Of a DNA stretch of 64,000 nt, positions 49,525 to 59,493 are shown one piece after another; position 1 is the stretch's first letter, and each line of letters starts with the position of its first letter. The stretch covers positions 1 to 64,000 of the forward strand of contig DATJJE010000010.1 of assembly GCA_035492455.1 (NCBI GenBank). The letters run 5' to 3'. The notes under the pieces were generated by a model, which had not been told where the DNA came from, did not search any database, and was given only the letters and a program-made list of their open reading frames with translations. Position numbers and translations under genes: made by a program. The stretch is from Gp6-AA40 sp035492455 (GTDB lineage Bacteria > Acidobacteriota > Vicinamibacteria > Vicinamibacterales > UBA2999).

Positions 49525-52500
49525 ATGCGCGTGCTCGCGAAGCTGACCCGGCTGGCCGTTTCGTCCGTCCTCCTCACCGTTATTCCCGCTCACGTCTACG
49601 CGCAAGCCTCGATCGCCGGTGTCGTGAAAGATACGTCGGGCGCCGTCCTGCCCGGCGTCACCGTCGAGGCGAGCAGCCCGGCGCTCATCGAGAGAGTGCG
49701 GTCGGTCGTTACCGACGGCACCGGCCAGTTCCAGATTGTGAACCTCGTCCCCGGCACCTACAGCGTGACGTTTGCACTGGCCGGCTTCAACACGGTGAAG
49801 CGAGACGGCATCGTGCTGTCCGGATCGTTCACCGCGAAGATCGACGCGGACCTGCGCGTTGGGGCGCTCGAGGAAACCATCACGGTCACCGGCGAGACGC
49901 CGCTCGTCGACGTGCAGAACACCAAGCGCGAACGCGTCATCGATCGCGAAATCATCGACAACATCCCGACCAGCCGCACCGCCTACGACATGGCGTCGCT
50001 CATTCCGGGCGTATCGCGCAGCGGCCTCACCAATCAGGATGTCGGCGGCACCGCCTCGTCAGGCAATCCGATCGGAAGCGTCGCGATCCATGGCGGCCGC
50101 ACCGGCGATCAGGTGCTGCTGCGCAACGGCATCGAGACGGTCGGCCAATCGAGCACAGGCTTCTCGACTCCGGTGAACATCAACCCGATCGGCACGCAGG
50201 AAGTAGCGGTGGACACCGCGTCGGCGGGCGCGGAGTACACGACGGGCGGCGTGCGCATCAACGTCATCCCGCGCGACGGCGGCAACATCTTCAGCGGCGC
50301 GCTGTTCGTCAGCTACGCGAACCCGGCGTGGCAGGCCAACAACATCACGCCGGCGCTGAAGGCGCGCGGCGTCAGCTCCGGCGACCGCCTCAAGGACAAC
50401 TCCGACTTCAACCCGGGCTTCGGCGGCCCCATCAAGAAGGACAAAATCTGGTTCTTCCTCTCGGCGCGCTACAAGAAGTCCGGGAACTATGCGACCGGGA
50501 TGTACTACGACAAGAACTTCAACAACCCGAATGTCTGGGTCTTCGAGCCCGACCTGAACAAGCCGGCGGCGAATCCATCCGTCTGGAAGGGCGCGCAGCT
50601 GCGCCTGACGTGGCAGGTCGCCGCCAAGCACAAGATCGGCGTCAACTGGAACGACGACGTCGTCAACTATTCGCCCTCGGCGGTCAGCCTGACGACCGCG
50701 CCCGAAGCGGCGGAACGCCGCATCTATCCGCTGCAGCGGCAGGTGCAGGTGGATTGGAGCTCACCGCTCACCAACCGCATCCTCCTCGAAGCCGGCTTCA
50801 ACCGCTACCGCGCGGCGAGCAATCTGCTGCCGATGAGCGGTCTCAGTCCCGCGATGATCCCGACCACGGAGCAGTTAACCGGATTGAAGTTTCGCTCGCT
50901 GGAGACGCATCGCCTGCAGCCCGCCAAGACGCTGCATCTTCGCTTCGCCGTTTCGTACATCACGGGCGCGCATAACGTGAAGGTCGGCCTCAACCACACG
51001 AGCGGCTGGAACGGGTTCACCTACGCGAATCTGAATTCCCTGAGCTACCGTCTGAGCAACGGCGTACCCAACCAGTTGAGCGAGCGGGCGTTTCCGATCT
51101 TCACGGACACGAACATGGAACACAACATGGGCGTGTTCGCGCAGGACAAGTGGACGATCCGTCAGCTGACGGCGTCCTATGGCGTGCGATACAGCTTCGC
51201 GTCGATCGGCTGGCCGGAACAACACATAGGCCCATCTCCGCTCACGCCGACTCGCGATCTCAGCTTCCCGGCGCAGCATGGATTCATCTCGTGGCACGAC
51301 ATCACGCCGCATCTCGGCGCCGCCTATGACGTGTTCGGCAACGGGAAGACGGCGGTCAAAGTGAGCCTGAACCGCTACCTCGAGAGCCTCTCCGCGGGCG
51401 CGCCGATTGCCCAGGATCCGAATCCACTCAGCAGCCTGATCACACAGACGACGCGCTCGTGGAACGACAGCCAGTTCGGCGTCGGCGATGCGCGGACTCG
51501 CAATTACGTCCCCGATTGTGACTTGCGGAATCCTGCAGCCAACGGTGAGTGCGGCGCGATGGCCAATGCGAACTTCGGCCTGCCCGTGCCCGGCGCCACT
51601 TACGACACGAACATGACGCACGGCTGGTTCAAGCGCGGCTTCAACTGGGAGTTCTCGACGGGCGTGCAGCACGAAGTGCTGCCGCGAACCTCAGTCGACG
51701 TCAGCTACTACCGGCGCACCTACGGTAACTCGCGCGTCACGGACAACCGCATCCTCTCGCCGGCGGACTTCGACAAGTTCGACGTGACCGCGCCGATCAA
51801 TCCCGCGCTGCCCGGCGGCGGCGGATACGTCGTGCGGGGGATGTACAACCTCAATCCCGCGAAGTTCGGCCTCGCGTCGGACAACTTCGTCACGCTGGCG
51901 AAGAACTACGGCGATCAGGTTGAGTACTGGCACGGCGTCGACGTGAACCTCGCGACGCGGTATTTCCGCGGCGTGCTGCTGCAGGGCGGCACGAGCACGG
52001 GCCGGACCGTGACCGACAACTGCGCGCTGCTGGCGCAGGTGCCCGAACCCGCGGAAACGCGTGGCAACAACGGCCTCGTCACAACGGCCGCGGTACGGCC
52101 GCTGCAGTTCTGTCACAACGCGACGAACTGGCTGACGCAGGTGAAGTTCCTCGGCTCGTACACGATCCCTCGCATCGACGTGCTCGTCAGCGGCACGCTG
52201 CAGAATCTGCCGGGCCCGCCGATCCTGGCGAATTACAACCTGTCGACGGCCGATGCCGCGAAGACCCTCGGGCGTCCACTCTCGGGCGGCGCTGCGAACG
52301 TGTCGGTCGGGTTGATCAATCCAAACACGGTGTTCGGCGATCGCCTGAACCAGGTGGACTTCCGCGTCGGCAAGGTCCTCCGCTACGGGAAGATGCGCAG
52401 CACGGTGAGCCTCGACCTCTACAACGCGCTCAACGTGAGCACGATCCTGGCGCAGAACAACACGTTCGGTCCCGCGTGGCTGCAACCGACGACGATCATG

Positions 52501-52542
52501 CCCGCGCGATTTGCGAAGGTCAGCCTGCAGTTCGATTTCTAG
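49525..52542 (+). CDS. Oar-like TonB-dependent receptor 1
   Basis: 1005 residues. Signal peptide ending VYAQ, a CarboxypepD-like beta domain (SIAGVVKDTSGAVLPGVTVEASSPALIERVRSVVTDGTGQFQIVNLVPGTYSVTF, about 27-110), a plug domain (about 120-250), and a large beta-barrel ending VSLQFDF with the C-terminal Phe needed for barrel assembly. Family knowledge: such receptors import large substrates such as oligosaccharides or peptides using TonB energy. AGGGGG lies before the ATG. Its 3' end faces receptor 2 with a 7-nt gap. Confidence 0.9.
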   Translation: MRVLAKLTRLAVSSVLLTVIPAHVYAQASIAGVVKDTSGAVLPGVTVEASSPALIERVRSVVTDGTGQFQIVNLVPGTYSVTFALAGFNTVKRDGIVLSGSFTAKIDADLRVGALEETITVTGETPLVDVQNTKRERVIDREIIDNIPTSRTAYDMASLIPGVSRSGLTNQDVGGTASSGNPIGSVAIHGGRTGDQVLLRNGIETVGQSSTGFSTPVNINPIGTQEVAVDTASAGAEYTTGGVRINVIPRDGGNIFSGALFVSYANPAWQANNITPALKARGVSSGDRLKDNSDFNPGFGGPIKKDKIWFFLSARYKKSGNYATGMYYDKNFNNPNVWVFEPDLNKPAANPSVWKGAQLRLTWQVAAKHKIGVNWNDDVVNYSPSAVSLTTAPEAAERRIYPLQRQVQVDWSSPLTNRILLEAGFNRYRAASNLLPMSGLSPAMIPTTEQLTGLKFRSLETHRLQPAKTLHLRFAVSYITGAHNVKVGLNHTSGWNGFTYANLNSLSYRLSNGVPNQLSERAFPIFTDTNMEHNMGVFAQDKWTIRQLTASYGVRYSFASIGWPEQHIGPSPLTPTRDLSFPAQHGFISWHDITPHLGAAYDVFGNGKTAVKVSLNRYLESLSAGAPIAQDPNPLSSLITQTTRSWNDSQFGVGDARTRNYVPDCDLRNPAANGECGAMANANFGLPVPGATYDTNMTHGWFKRGFNWEFSTGVQHEVLPRTSVDVSYYRRTYGNSRVTDNRILSPADFDKFDVTAPINPALPGGGGYVVRGMYNLNPAKFGLASDNFVTLAKNYGDQVEYWHGVDVNLATRYFRGVLLQGGTSTGRTVTDNCALLAQVPEPAETRGNNGLVTTAAVRPLQFCHNATNWLTQVKFLGSYTIPRIDVLVSGTLQNLPGPPILANYNLSTADAAKTLGRPLSGGAANVSVGLINPNTVFGDRLNQVDFRVGKVLRYGKMRSTVSLDLYNALNVSTILAQNNTFGPAWLQPTTIMPARFAKVSLQFDF

Positions 52543-52549
52543 TCGTACC

Positions 52550-55500
52550 TTAGAAGTCCAATTGCACGCCCAGCTTGGCGAAGCGTCCCAGGATCACTGC
52601 CTGCGGACGCAGCCACGACGCATAGTTCGTGTTGACCCCCGTTACCGCGTCGACGTTCAGCGCGTTGTACAGGTCGAACTGAAACGTCGTCTTCGTGCGG
52701 CCGACACGGACCGGCCGCGCGAAGCGGACGTCAAGCTGATTCAGCCGCTCGCCGTAGAGCGTTCCGGGCGACACGAGATTGATCGAGACGTTCTGTACAC
52801 CACCAGACAACGGTCGCCCCAGCTTCGGCTGAATCTGCGAGTTGGTGGCGGTGTAGAACGCGTTCAGCTCCGGGCCGGGAATGCTCTGAAGCGCCGAACT
52901 GACCTGCACCTCCGCGCGCGGAATCGTATACGAGCCGAGCAGCTTCACCTGCGTCTGCGGGCGTTCGGTGTGGCAATGCCACGCAAGCGGACTCGCGAGG
53001 TTCAGCGTCGACGTGCTCGTGCCCGCGGCAACGACCGGCGCCGAATACGGATCGGCGGCCGTGTACTCCGGCACCTTCGAGCGGATATCACAAACGTCCT
53101 GAGTGATCGTGCCCGTATCGAGGCCGCCCTGCAGAATGATTTCATGCGGAAGCCGCGCGTTTACGGTGAACGCGGCGCCGTTCCACATCTGCACCTCTTT
53201 GCCGAAATTCTTCGCAAAGGTCGTGATGTTGTCGGTCTGGCCGAACTTGTTCGGATTCACGTCGTAGAGGCCGGTAATCACGTTGCCGCCGCCACCGGGC
53301 AGCCGCGCGTCCACCGGCGCGGTGATGCTGAACTGCGTGAAATCCGCGGCGGTCACGGCGCGGTTGTCGATAATCGTGAAGTTGCCGTACCAACGTCGGA
53401 AGTACGTGGCGTCGACAGACAGGCCGGTCATGAGCTGGCGCTGCACACCCGCCGAGAATTCCCAGTTGTAGAGGCGTTTTCCCCAACCACGCAGGATGTC
53501 CGGATCGAAGTTCGCCTGCGCGCCGGCGCTGCCGAAGAGCGTGTTGGCGACCGCTCCGCATTCACCGTTCGCCGTCAGCACGATCAGATTGCAATCGGGA
53601 ACGAAGTTCGTGTTGTCGTCGCTCCAAGACCGTGTGGTTGAAGTCGCCAGCCGGACGATCGGATTATTCGCCCCCGCGATGCCGCCGACGGTGTAGGGCT
53701 CGACGTTGCGATTGAGGCTGACCTTCAGCGCGGTTCTGCCGTTGCCATGCAGGTCGTAGGCGGCGCTCAGTTTCGGGCTCAGGTCTTTGAGATTCAGCCC
53801 CTGCGTATCCGGGAACGTGAAGTTGCGATTTGGCGCAAGCGGCGCCGGACCGACGGATTGCGCGGGAAAACTATTCTTGAACCAGTCGAGCCGCAACCCG
53901 GCGTTCAGCGTCAGCCGATCGATCGTCCACCGATCCTGCGCATAGGCGCCGAACTGGTGATCGACGTCCACCACGAACTGCACCGGGTAAGCGCGCATGG
54001 TGATCTGGTTTGGACTGCCATTGTTGAATCGGTAGCTCACCGGGTTCAGATCCCAGTCGCGCTCCGAGGTGCTGCCTGAAATGTCGCCGAGGCCGAATTT
54101 GAAGGAATGCGCGCCGGTGATGTACGACACCGCGGCGCGGTAGAAGAAGACGTTGCTCGCACGGTTGATGAAGAACTGCCGCGCGCGGTACTGCCGCCCC
54201 GTGGACTGCTCCAGCACGCCGATCATCGCAGGGCTTACCGTACGATCCGGATCGCGAATCGCGCGCTCGAAGCTGTGCTTCACAGCGCCATCGATGAGCA
54301 TCCGATTCGTCAGCGGAATGGTGACGTCCGTGGTGATCTGGCGTTCGACGGGAAAGTAATGATACGGACCGGCCTCGGCGGCGAGCAGAGTACCGCCAGG
54401 GGCGCCGGTCACATCGAGAATCGACGGCCAGTTGCGCGCCGTCTGCTGCACGTAGAGCACGCCCAGTTTCACCTTCGGCGCCGCCTGCATCGTCACGCGC
54501 AGGCGGCCATCGTTGACGTTCGAATCGTTCGATACCGGCTTGGTGAAATCCGGCTGATAGGTCCAGACAGTCGGGTTGTTCGCATTCTTGTCGTAGAACT
54601 CGTCGGCCATCCACTTGGATGAGGTGGCGTGGCGGCCCGACAGGTAGAACCATGCCTTGTTGCGGCGCAGCGGTCCGCCGAAGCCGGGGTTGAAATCGAA
54701 CATGTTGTGGATCCGGTTCGGCGTGCGTAGGCCCGCTGCACGCAATCGATCCGTGAAGTTGCTGGCGCCGAGTGACTCCATCGTGCCATTCATGAACAGC
54801 ACGCCGTTGTAGGCGTTGCCCCCCTCGCGCGGGATGACGTTCATACGCACGCCGCCGCCGGCGGTGTCGGCGCCGGCGCCCGCGTAGTCGACGGCGATCT
54901 CCTGCGAGGCCGCCATGTTGAACGTGATCTGCGAGTTCGCCGGCGAGATGAGCGCGGCGGTCGACAGGCCGTCCTCGAGCAGCGACTGCGAGTTGCCCGT
55001 CGACCCATGCACCTGCATCGTGATTGCGCCCGAGAGCTGTGTCGCGCCGCCGACGTCCTGATTGGTGGCGTTCACGGTCACGCCCGGTATCAGCGCCATC
55101 TGCGCGAACGGCGAGCGTCCGGCGGGCAGCTTGTCGATCAGGTCGCGGTCGATGACGCGCTCCTTGTTGGCGCTTTGCACATCGACAATCGGCGACTCGC
55201 CGCTGACCGTAATAGTTTCCTGCAGCGCGCCAACACGAAGCTCCGTGTCGATCGTCGCGGTGAACGTTCCGGTCAGTTGAACGCCTTCCCGTTTCACCGT
55301 GCTGAACCCGCCGAGCGCGAACGTGACCGTGTACGTTCCCGGGGGCAGCAGCTCGATCCGGTACTGACCGGTGCTTCCAGTTACGACGGTGCGAACCTGT
55401 TCGATAAGTGCCGGACTGGACGCTTCCACCGTGACGCCCGGCAGCACGGCGCCGGATGCGTCCTTCACCTGACCCGCAATGGATGCCTGTGCCCTGACGA

Positions 55501-55558
55501 TCGCCGGGGTGACGAGGAGCACCACCAGCGACGCAACGATGACTCGCAGTCGACGCAT
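52550..55558 (-). CDS. Oar-like TonB-dependent receptor 2
   Basis: 1002 residues, same layout as receptor 1: signal peptide ending VRAQ, CarboxypepD-like domain (SIAGQVKDASGAVLPGVTVEASSPALIEQVRTVV...), plug and barrel ending LGVQLDF. GGGAGG precedes the ATG. It shares long stretches with receptors 1 and 3, mainly in the first 130 residues and the last 60, while the barrel loops differ, which suggests different cargo. Upstream lies a heptamer repeat and then receptor 3. Confidence 0.9.
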   Translation of the reverse strand: MRRLRVIVASLVVLLVTPAIVRAQASIAGQVKDASGAVLPGVTVEASSPALIEQVRTVVTGSTGQYRIELLPPGTYTVTFALGGFSTVKREGVQLTGTFTATIDTELRVGALQETITVSGESPIVDVQSANKERVIDRDLIDKLPAGRSPFAQMALIPGVTVNATNQDVGGATQLSGAITMQVHGSTGNSQSLLEDGLSTAALISPANSQITFNMAASQEIAVDYAGAGADTAGGGVRMNVIPREGGNAYNGVLFMNGTMESLGASNFTDRLRAAGLRTPNRIHNMFDFNPGFGGPLRRNKAWFYLSGRHATSSKWMADEFYDKNANNPTVWTYQPDFTKPVSNDSNVNDGRLRVTMQAAPKVKLGVLYVQQTARNWPSILDVTGAPGGTLLAAEAGPYHYFPVERQITTDVTIPLTNRMLIDGAVKHSFERAIRDPDRTVSPAMIGVLEQSTGRQYRARQFFINRASNVFFYRAAVSYITGAHSFKFGLGDISGSTSERDWDLNPVSYRFNNGSPNQITMRAYPVQFVVDVDHQFGAYAQDRWTIDRLTLNAGLRLDWFKNSFPAQSVGPAPLAPNRNFTFPDTQGLNLKDLSPKLSAAYDLHGNGRTALKVSLNRNVEPYTVGGIAGANNPIVRLATSTTRSWSDDNTNFVPDCNLIVLTANGECGAVANTLFGSAGAQANFDPDILRGWGKRLYNWEFSAGVQRQLMTGLSVDATYFRRWYGNFTIIDNRAVTAADFTQFSITAPVDARLPGGGGNVITGLYDVNPNKFGQTDNITTFAKNFGKEVQMWNGAAFTVNARLPHEIILQGGLDTGTITQDVCDIRSKVPEYTAADPYSAPVVAAGTSTSTLNLASPLAWHCHTERPQTQVKLLGSYTIPRAEVQVSSALQSIPGPELNAFYTATNSQIQPKLGRPLSGGVQNVSINLVSPGTLYGERLNQLDVRFARPVRVGRTKTTFQFDLYNALNVDAVTGVNTNYASWLRPQAVILGRFAKLGVQLDF

Positions 55559-55589
55559 GAATGCCTCCCTGGCACTGAACCCGAGAGCT

Positions 55590-55631
55590 GAAACCTAAAA
55601 CCTAAAACCCGAAACCTGTTACCTGATACCT
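55590..55631. repeat. Heptameric tandem repeat (RAAACCT)
   Basis: Six consecutive 7-mers without gaps: GAAACCT, AAAACCT, AAAACCC, GAAACCT, GTTACCT, GATACCT, between receptor genes 2 and 3. Confidence 0.75.
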
Positions 55632-58600
55632 AGAAGTCGAACTGGACTCCGATCTTGGCGAAGCGCGCGAGCTCGATCGACGTCGGCCGCTGCCACGTCG
55701 CATAGGCGTAGTTCACCGTCAGCACGGTGTTTACGTTGAACAGGTTGTAGACGTCGAGATTAACGACCGTCTTCGTGCGGCCGAAACGCAGGATCTTCCC
55801 GAAACGCATGTCCACCTGATTCAGCCGATCGCCGTACATCGTGCCCGGCTCGACGATGGTGACGGGCAGATTGCTCACGCCACCCGACAGCACCCGACCA
55901 AGTGCCGGCTGGACGACGGCATTGGTGGCGGTGTAGTTGGCATAGATCTCCGGTCCCGGCACGCTGCGGAAGGTCCCGCTCACCAGTACGTCCGCGCGCG
56001 GAATTGTGTAGCTGCCTGCGAACTTCACATTGGTCAGAAACGGCGACGTCTGACGGCAGTACTGCGCGGGGATCCACTGGTTCTGAATCGCCGCGGCGTT
56101 GTTCGTCGACACCGCCAGCACCTGTGGCGTCGTCGCGTTACTGGCGGCCGTCAACGTGCCGAGCAGCATCTCCGGCACTTTCGCGGCCACGTCGCAGATG
56201 TCGGTGAGCGTGCTGCCGGTGCTCAGACCACCCTGCAGCATTACGCCTGCCTGCGGGCGCATGTTCAAGTTCACATCGACGCCCTGCCACCGTTCGACCT
56301 GCTTGCCATAGTTGCGCGCCCGCGTCACGAAGTTGTCGGCCGGACGGCCGAAGCTTGACGGCTTGAGATCGTAGAGACCCGACACCGTGTATCCGCCGCC
56401 GTTGGGCAGCCGCGGATCGACCGGCACCGTGATGCCGAACCGATCGAAGTCCGACGCGCTGACGGCGCGGTTGTCGGTGATCGAGAAGTTCTCGTAGGTG
56501 CGCCGGAAATAAGCGGCATCGATCGACGTACGCGCGAACAGCTCGCGCTGCACGCCCGCCGAGAACTCCCAGTTCGCGAGGCGCTTGTCCCAGCCGCGCA
56601 GCAAGTCCGGATCGTAGGTGGCACCGGGTCGCGCGCTCCCGAATGCGGAGTTCGCCATCGCGCCGCACTCGCCGTTGGCGAGCGGGCTGACGAGGTTGCA
56701 ATCGGGGATGAAGTTCGTGTTGGCGTCGCCCCACGAACGTGTCGTGCTCGTGACCAGTGTGTTGAGCGGGCTCGGTTCGGCCGCGAGCGGCGAACCCGCG
56801 GCTTCGTTCTGCAGATAGCGGTTCAAGCTCACCTTCAGCGCCGTCTTCCCCTTCCCTCTCGGATCGAAGCTGAGACCGAGACGCGGGCTGAGGTCGTGCC
56901 ACGCGGTGTTGCTCTGCGCGGGGAACGTGATGTCGCGCGTCGGCGCGAGCGCAACGGGACCTGCGTGCTGTTCAGGGAAGCTGCTCGCAAAATAGTCGTA
57001 GCGCAGCCCGTAACTCGCGGTGAGATGCCGCACGCTCCACTTGTCCTGCCCGTAGATCGACAGGTTGTGGTCGACGTTCACCTGCCCGGTCAGTGGCAGC
57101 GCGCGCTGTGTAATCAGGTTGGGCATGCCGTTATTGAAGCGGTACGTCAGCGGCTGATCCCCGTCGCTCGTCACGCGCCCCTCGAAGCCGCTGCTGTGCG
57201 TGAGGCCGGCCTTGAAGGCGTGCGCGCCGGTGATGTACGACGCGCCAAAGCGGAGGTGAATCGCATGGTTCGGGCCGTTGCGGAAGTTGTCGGCTGACCG
57301 GTAGCGCAGGCCCGTCGACTGTTCGTTGACGGTGATCATCTGCGGGCTCGTATCGAGCGCCGGCAGCCGCACGCTGCGGCCGAAATGATTCGCGATGCCC
57401 GCCTCGAGCAATAGGCGGTTCGTCACCGGCGAGGTCCAGTCGAGCACCTGCCGCCGCTGGATCGGATACCGCTCGCGGATATCCGCCTCGGGCGCGACGG
57501 TCGCCGAGACAACGCCGACGCACGTGCAGCCCGCCTGATCGGCGTCGAGGATCCCGATTTTGTTGCGCGGGCTCACCTGCCACGTCAGGCGCGCGTCGCC
57601 GCCGTAGTAATGCGTATCCTTGAACGCCGGCCGGCTCAGATCCGGCTCGTAGGTCCATGCGTTCGGGTTGTTCGCGTTCTTGTTGAACCACATGTCCGCG
57701 ACGTCGAGCTGCGATCCCGAATAAAGTGCCGACACGTAGAACCACAGCTTGTTCTGTCGAATGGGGCCGCCGAAACCCGGGTTCACGTCCCACAGCTTTC
57801 GCACGGCGTCCGGCGTGCGCAGCCCTAGCCGCCGCAAATCATCGGTAAAGTTGCTGCCCTGCATGCCGTGCGTCGCGATGCTTGCGAACATCGTTCCGTT
57901 GAACGTGTTTCCCCCCTCGCGCGGGACGATGTTGATGCGGACGCCGCCGGTCGGTACGTCGGCGGTGTTGGCCGAGTAGTCGAGCGTGACTTCCTGCACG
58001 CTCGCCATGCTGTAGACCAGACGCGTCGTGAACCCGGTCGACGCCATCGCGTTCATCGTGATGCCGTCCATCGATGTCCAGCCGTCACCGCTCCGCCCGC
58101 CGTGCGCCAGCATCCCCGTGGTCGCGTTGATGACGGCGCCGCCGACGTCCTGCGCGACGTTGGTCGTGATGCCGGGATTCAGCGCGCCGAGCGCGAAGAT
58201 ATTCCGGCCGGCCGGAATATTCTCGATGGTGTCGCGATCGACGATGCGCTGGCGCGCGGTGTTCTGCACGTCAACAGTCGGCGCTTCGCCGGTGACGGTG
58301 ACCGTCTCCTCCAGCGCACCGACGCGAAGATTGCCGTTCACCGTCGCCGTGAAGTTGCCGGTCAGCTCGATGCCTTCACGCTTCAGCGTGTTGAAGCCCG
58401 CGAGCATGAACGTCACGCTGTAGGCGCCCGGAGGTAAATTGACGATCTGGTACTGGCCCGTTCCATCGCTGACCGCGGAACGAACGCGTTCGATGAGTAC
58501 GGGGCTTGCCACTTCGACGGTGACGCCGGGAAGCACGGCGCCTGAACTATCCGTCACAACCCCGGTGATCGCTCCCTGTGCGAACGCGAGAGCGGGGATG

Positions 58601-58647
58601 AGGACCGCCGATACGAGTACCATCACGATCGTCACGAATCTGCCCAT
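55630..58647 (-). CDS. Oar-like TonB-dependent receptor 3
   Basis: 1005 residues from the ATG at 58647 (GGAG 5 nt upstream, signal peptide ending AFAQ). CarboxypepD-like domain (GVVTDSSGAVLPGVTVEVASPVLIERVRSAV...), plug and barrel ending IGVQFDF. Longer in-frame starts would add non-signal sequence. Same strand as receptor 2 with 71 nt between genes; the repeat in this gap may separate their expression. Confidence 0.9.
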   Translation of the reverse strand: MGRFVTIVMVLVSAVLIPALAFAQGAITGVVTDSSGAVLPGVTVEVASPVLIERVRSAVSDGTGQYQIVNLPPGAYSVTFMLAGFNTLKREGIELTGNFTATVNGNLRVGALEETVTVTGEAPTVDVQNTARQRIVDRDTIENIPAGRNIFALGALNPGITTNVAQDVGGAVINATTGMLAHGGRSGDGWTSMDGITMNAMASTGFTTRLVYSMASVQEVTLDYSANTADVPTGGVRINIVPREGGNTFNGTMFASIATHGMQGSNFTDDLRRLGLRTPDAVRKLWDVNPGFGGPIRQNKLWFYVSALYSGSQLDVADMWFNKNANNPNAWTYEPDLSRPAFKDTHYYGGDARLTWQVSPRNKIGILDADQAGCTCVGVVSATVAPEADIRERYPIQRRQVLDWTSPVTNRLLLEAGIANHFGRSVRLPALDTSPQMITVNEQSTGLRYRSADNFRNGPNHAIHLRFGASYITGAHAFKAGLTHSSGFEGRVTSDGDQPLTYRFNNGMPNLITQRALPLTGQVNVDHNLSIYGQDKWSVRHLTASYGLRYDYFASSFPEQHAGPVALAPTRDITFPAQSNTAWHDLSPRLGLSFDPRGKGKTALKVSLNRYLQNEAAGSPLAAEPSPLNTLVTSTTRSWGDANTNFIPDCNLVSPLANGECGAMANSAFGSARPGATYDPDLLRGWDKRLANWEFSAGVQRELFARTSIDAAYFRRTYENFSITDNRAVSASDFDRFGITVPVDPRLPNGGGYTVSGLYDLKPSSFGRPADNFVTRARNYGKQVERWQGVDVNLNMRPQAGVMLQGGLSTGSTLTDICDVAAKVPEMLLGTLTAASNATTPQVLAVSTNNAAAIQNQWIPAQYCRQTSPFLTNVKFAGSYTIPRADVLVSGTFRSVPGPEIYANYTATNAVVQPALGRVLSGGVSNLPVTIVEPGTMYGDRLNQVDMRFGKILRFGRTKTVVNLDVYNLFNVNTVLTVNYAYATWQRPTSIELARFAKIGVQFDF

Positions 58648-58752
58648 GTTGGCTCCTTGGGTCGGTTGCAGGACGCAACCATGTGTGAAGTGGCGCAGAC
58701 AGTACGAGACGTACGAGGCGGTGTCAAGCCTGCGTGCAGTAAGCTGTGGCCT

Positions 58753-59484
58753 ATGAGTGCCGACCATCGTTCGCTCGAACAGCAGCTTTGCTCAGACCTG
58801 GGTCTCACGCGCCGACCGGTCGCCATTGCCTTCCGCGACGCGCCGCCGCCAGGCGTGGAGAAATTCGTCGGCTCCGTGCCATCGGGATGCAGCTTCTGGC
58901 GCCTCGCATCGGAGGGGCGCACGTTCTTCACAGTGCCGTCCGATCACTACAACTGCGCCATCGGCTCGTACACCCACAACATCCCGTTGCCCGCCGCACG
59001 CGCGAACGAGTTGAACGACACGCTCGGCTTCATGGCGAGCATCGGCTACGTGCGGATGGAGGAGGTGGCCGGGATTCCCGTTCTGCCGGCGACGCCGGGC
59101 GCGATCGTCTACGCGCCGCTCGGCGACACGCCCGTCGACCCTGATGTGGTGCTCTTCCGGGGCACGGCCGCGCGCGTCATGCTGCTGCAGGAAGCTGCCA
59201 TTGCCGCAGGCAGCACGAGCGTGAACACGTTCGGCCGTCCAACATGCATGGCGCTGCCTGCCGCGCTCGCCAATGGGATGACGATCAGCACAGGGTGTGT
59301 CGGCAACCGCGTGTATACAGGTATCGACGAAGGCGAGCTCTATGCGGCCGTGCCCGGTAAGGATCTCGGGAAGCTGGCGGCTGCCGGCGCCACCGTGCGA
59401 TCGGCCAACGCCAAGCTACAGGAGTACCACGAGACGCGCCGGCGCCTGCTCGCAACGGACCCCGACGCAGTCACGCCAGCGTGA
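58753..59484 (+). CDS. DUF169 family protein
   Basis: 243 residues, with the DUF169 pattern: LGLTRRPVAIAFRDAPP at the start, PSDHYNCAIGSYTHN in the middle (conserved Cys), GFMASIGYVRMEEVAGIPVLP, and ...FGRPTCMALPAALANGMTISTGCVGNRVYTGIDEGELYAAVPGKDL. The conserved cysteines could bind a metal or cofactor. Function is unknown. Divergent from receptor 3. Confidence 0.8.
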   Translation: MSADHRSLEQQLCSDLGLTRRPVAIAFRDAPPPGVEKFVGSVPSGCSFWRLASEGRTFFTVPSDHYNCAIGSYTHNIPLPAARANELNDTLGFMASIGYVRMEEVAGIPVLPATPGAIVYAPLGDTPVDPDVVLFRGTAARVMLLQEAAIAAGSTSVNTFGRPTCMALPAALANGMTISTGCVGNRVYTGIDEGELYAAVPGKDLGKLAAAGATVRSANAKLQEYHETRRRLLATDPDAVTPA

Positions 59485-59493
59485 CCGCGCGTG

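Noticed and set aside
48912..50975. Plus-strand frame of 687 codons across the receptor 1 start
   Set aside because: It spans a minus-strand gene and the first part of receptor 1 in another frame; composition is Arg/His-rich and no domain is seen.
52511..53641. Plus-strand frame of 376 codons opposite receptor 2
   Set aside because: Arg-rich antisense shadow of a well-supported TonB-dependent receptor.
58720..58736. -24/-12 element before the DUF169 gene (CGGTGTCAAGCCTGCG)
   Set aside because: Keeps GG-N10-GC but lacks the AC of -24 and the TTGC of -12, and has no activator-like element upstream; this shows the chance level of the loose pattern.
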